Assembly (NCBI GenBank): GCA_048267965.1 | Contig: JBLWWK010000002.1 | Coordinates: 124,001-188,000 of the forward strand | Length of the DNA: 64,000 bases | Direction of reading: 5' to 3' | From: GCA-2705995 sp048267965 | GTDB lineage: Bacteria; Bacteroidota; Bacteroidia; Flavobacteriales_G; Salibacteraceae | Shown: positions 62,398-64,000 of the stretch, piece by piece | Layout of the letters: every line of letters starts with the position of its first letter | Position numbering within the stretch: position 1 is the stretch's first letter | Translations under genes and position numbers: made by a program | Notes under the pieces: generated by a model | Database searches by the model: none | Told to the model about the DNA's origin: nothing | Seen by the model: the letters and a program-made list of their open reading frames with translations, nothing else

Positions 62398-64000
62398 ATG
62401 GAAATAGATTTAGAAGCTGAAAACAAAACCATAACCCGCAAATACCGTCACCTACTTCGCATCGCTAAATTAAAGAAAGGCGATCCTGATCAAATTCTCA
62501 TTCGCAAAGCGCTCGATATTGCCATGGAGGCACATAAAGGTATGCGTAGAAAATCTGGCGAACCTTACATCTACCACCCTTTAGAAGTAGCGCGTATTGT
62601 TGCTAGCGATATTGGATTAGGAACCACTTCTATTATTTGTGCTCTTCTGCACGATGTGGTAGAAGACAGTAGCATGACCATCAAAGACATCTCAGCTCTT
62701 TTTGGTGATAAAATTGCGAGCATTATTGATGGGCTTACTAAAATCGATCAAGCTTTTGAGAGCAATAGCGAAAACGTACTCACCAACGAGACTAGTTTAC
62801 AAGCAGAGAATTTCAAGAAAATTATCTTAACCATCGCAGATGATGTTCGCGTAATTCTAATCAAAATTGTTGACCGCTTGCACAACATGCGCACCTTAGA
62901 TTCTATGCGCAGAGATAAGCAGTTAAAAATTGCTTCTGAAACCCTTTTTATCTATGCTCCACTCGCCCACCGTTTTGGTTTATACGGTATTAAATCAGAA
63001 CTAGAAGATCTGAGTTTTAAGTACAAATCTCCGAGTGCGTACAGCACCATTGAATCTCAACTAAAGAAAACACAAGCGGTACGAACCCGTTTTATTAATC
63101 AGTTTACCCTTCCCCTTCGAAAATCTCTTGATGCGGCTCATTTCCAGTATGAGATAAAATTTAGAACCAAATCGATTTACAGTATTTGGAATAAAATGCG
63201 TAGAAAGAATATTCCCTTCGAAGAAGTGTACGATATCTTTGCTATTCGAATTATTCTAGACTCTGAAGATCAACAAGAAATTGTTGACCCCAAACAAACC
63301 TGCTGGCGAGTGTATTCGCTCATTACCGATCATTACGACCCCAACCCACACCGCATTAGAGACTGGGTCGCAAACCCAAGAGCCAATGGTTACAAATCGC
63401 TGCACGCCACGGTTATGAGTCCTACTGGGAAATGGGTAGAAATACAAATCAGAACTCGCCAAATGGATGAAGTGGCAGAAAAAGGATTAGCCGCTCATTG
63501 GAAATACAAAGACGAAGACTCTACAGAATCTGCCCTAGATAATTGGCTCAATACAGTAAGAGACCAGCTAGAACAAAGTGAGGGGCACGCTATTGATTTT
63601 GTGAACGACTTTAAGCTCAATCTTTTCTCCAAAGAGATTTTCGTGTTCACACCAAAAGGCGATATGAAAACATTGCCTCAAAACTCTACTGTACTCGATT
63701 TCGCTTTCGAAATTCACACTCAATTAGGTACCCATTGTATTGGAGGTAAGGTAAACGGACGTTTAATGCCTGCCAGCCATGTGCTAAAAAATGGTGACCA
63801 AGTAGATGTTATCGTTTCAAAGGTTCATTATCCAGACGTTGAATCACTGGCTTTTGTGATTACAGCCAAAGCCAAAGCAGGCATTAAAAACGCGCTGAAA
63901 GAGCAACACAAGAAACACGCAAAGGCCGGAAGAAAACTCTTAACTGCAGAAATCGAGAAACACGATTTAATTGCAGACGAAGAAAACTTTAAAAAGCTAA
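62398..64000 (+). CDS. RelA/SpoT bifunctional (p)ppGpp synthetase/hydrolase, 3' end cut by the window
   Basis: 534 residues visible. HD hydrolase domain: His60 in YIYHPLEVA, His85-Asp86 and Glu89-Asp90 in LLHDVVED, so hydrolysis of (p)ppGpp is expected. Synthetase domain starts near residue 235, with RKNIPFEEVYDIFAIRIILD, GYKSLHATVMS and VEIQIRTRQMDEVAEKGLAAHW. The TGS domain (FVFTPKGDMKTLPQ to about 475) follows; the rest, including the ACT domain, lies beyond the window. Cytosolic, ribosome-associated stringent response enzyme. ATG chosen at 62398 after a good terminator. Confidence 0.95.
   Translation, partial: MEIDLEAENKTITRKYRHLLRIAKLKKGDPDQILIRKALDIAMEAHKGMRRKSGEPYIYHPLEVARIVASDIGLGTTSIICALLHDVVEDSSMTIKDISALFGDKIASIIDGLTKIDQAFESNSENVLTNETSLQAENFKKIILTIADDVRVILIKIVDRLHNMRTLDSMRRDKQLKIASETLFIYAPLAHRFGLYGIKSELEDLSFKYKSPSAYSTIESQLKKTQAVRTRFINQFTLPLRKSLDAAHFQYEIKFRTKSIYSIWNKMRRKNIPFEEVYDIFAIRIILDSEDQQEIVDPKQTCWRVYSLITDHYDPNPHRIRDWVANPRANGYKSLHATVMSPTGKWVEIQIRTRQMDEVAEKGLAAHWKYKDEDSTESALDNWLNTVRDQLEQSEGHAIDFVNDFKLNLFSKEIFVFTPKGDMKTLPQNSTVLDFAFEIHTQLGTHCIGGKVNGRLMPASHVLKNGDQVDVIVSKVHYPDVESLAFVITAKAKAGIKNALKEQHKKHAKAGRKLLTAEIEKHDLIADEENFKKL

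Overview
The window is a stretch of ordinary Bacteroidota chromosome, most likely order Flavobacteriales. The pointers are type IX secretion (T9SS) C-terminal sorting domains, a gliding-motility-type C-terminal domain, a PID-CTERM miniprotein, an S46 dipeptidyl-peptidase, a CusA pump fused to a TolC-like domain, -7 elements of the TAnnTTTG type, and no visible Shine-Dalgarno sequences. The DNA is moderately AT-rich. No tRNA, rRNA, insertion sequence, phage or CRISPR array was seen. 58 genes were called: 55 complete, one with an internal stop codon, and two cut by the window edges (menC at the left, a RelA/SpoT homologue at the right).

Layout. 1-10.3 kb: menC end, an exported orphan protein, 5-formyl-THF cyclo-ligase, a membrane protein, S46 peptidase, an SDR/lipoprotein pair, a YfhO-type membrane protein and a ZIP metal transporter. 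10.4-12.5 kb: Mn-type superoxide dismutase, DtxR/MntR-type regulator and smpB, with a palindromic operator candidate between the transporter and sod. 12.6-21.5 kb: lipoproteins, a sulfatase-modifying-factor-like protein, a PAS sensor broken by an in-frame TAG, a Vat-type acetyltransferase, a MATE pump, a DsbA-like protein, and a bacterial GOLPH3-like protein. 21.5-29.3 kb: a family-39-like glycosyltransferase with C-terminal MORN repeats, DinB, a PaaE-like reductase, Aat, pirin, a YCII lipoprotein and a thioesterase. 29.4-41.4 kb: response regulator, a di-haem peroxidase with a T9SS tail, GAF histidine kinase, Tpx, a TonB-C protein, a PIF1-like helicase, a lamin-tail T9SS protein and a PID-CTERM miniprotein. 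41.6-48.4 kb: heavy-metal efflux (CusA-TolC fusion, CusB) and a VIT1-like transporter. 48.5-55.3 kb (minus): guaB, three SurA/PpiC-type periplasmic folding factors and moxR. 55.4-64 kb: a FnIII/CHU_C surface protein, an NMO-type flavoprotein, a Gfo/Idh oxidoreductase, glyA, fumarylacetoacetase and the start of a (p)ppGpp synthetase/hydrolase.

The most unusual signal is not a gene. A short motif, CGGTAGGAACC(C/G)G, is scattered through the whole window on both strands. I located 27 exact copies of its core GGTAGGAACC (or reverse complement) by eye, plus about twenty close variants, where about 0.1 would be expected by chance. Ten exact copies lie between genes, some as inverted pairs forming hairpins. 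The 17 coding copies are almost all placed so that they read Val-Gly-Thr or Val-Pro-Thr. The motif has its own dyad (CGGT-AGGA-ACCG). It behaves like a genome-wide recognition sequence (compare DNA uptake sequences, HIP1 or Chi), but its role is unknown.
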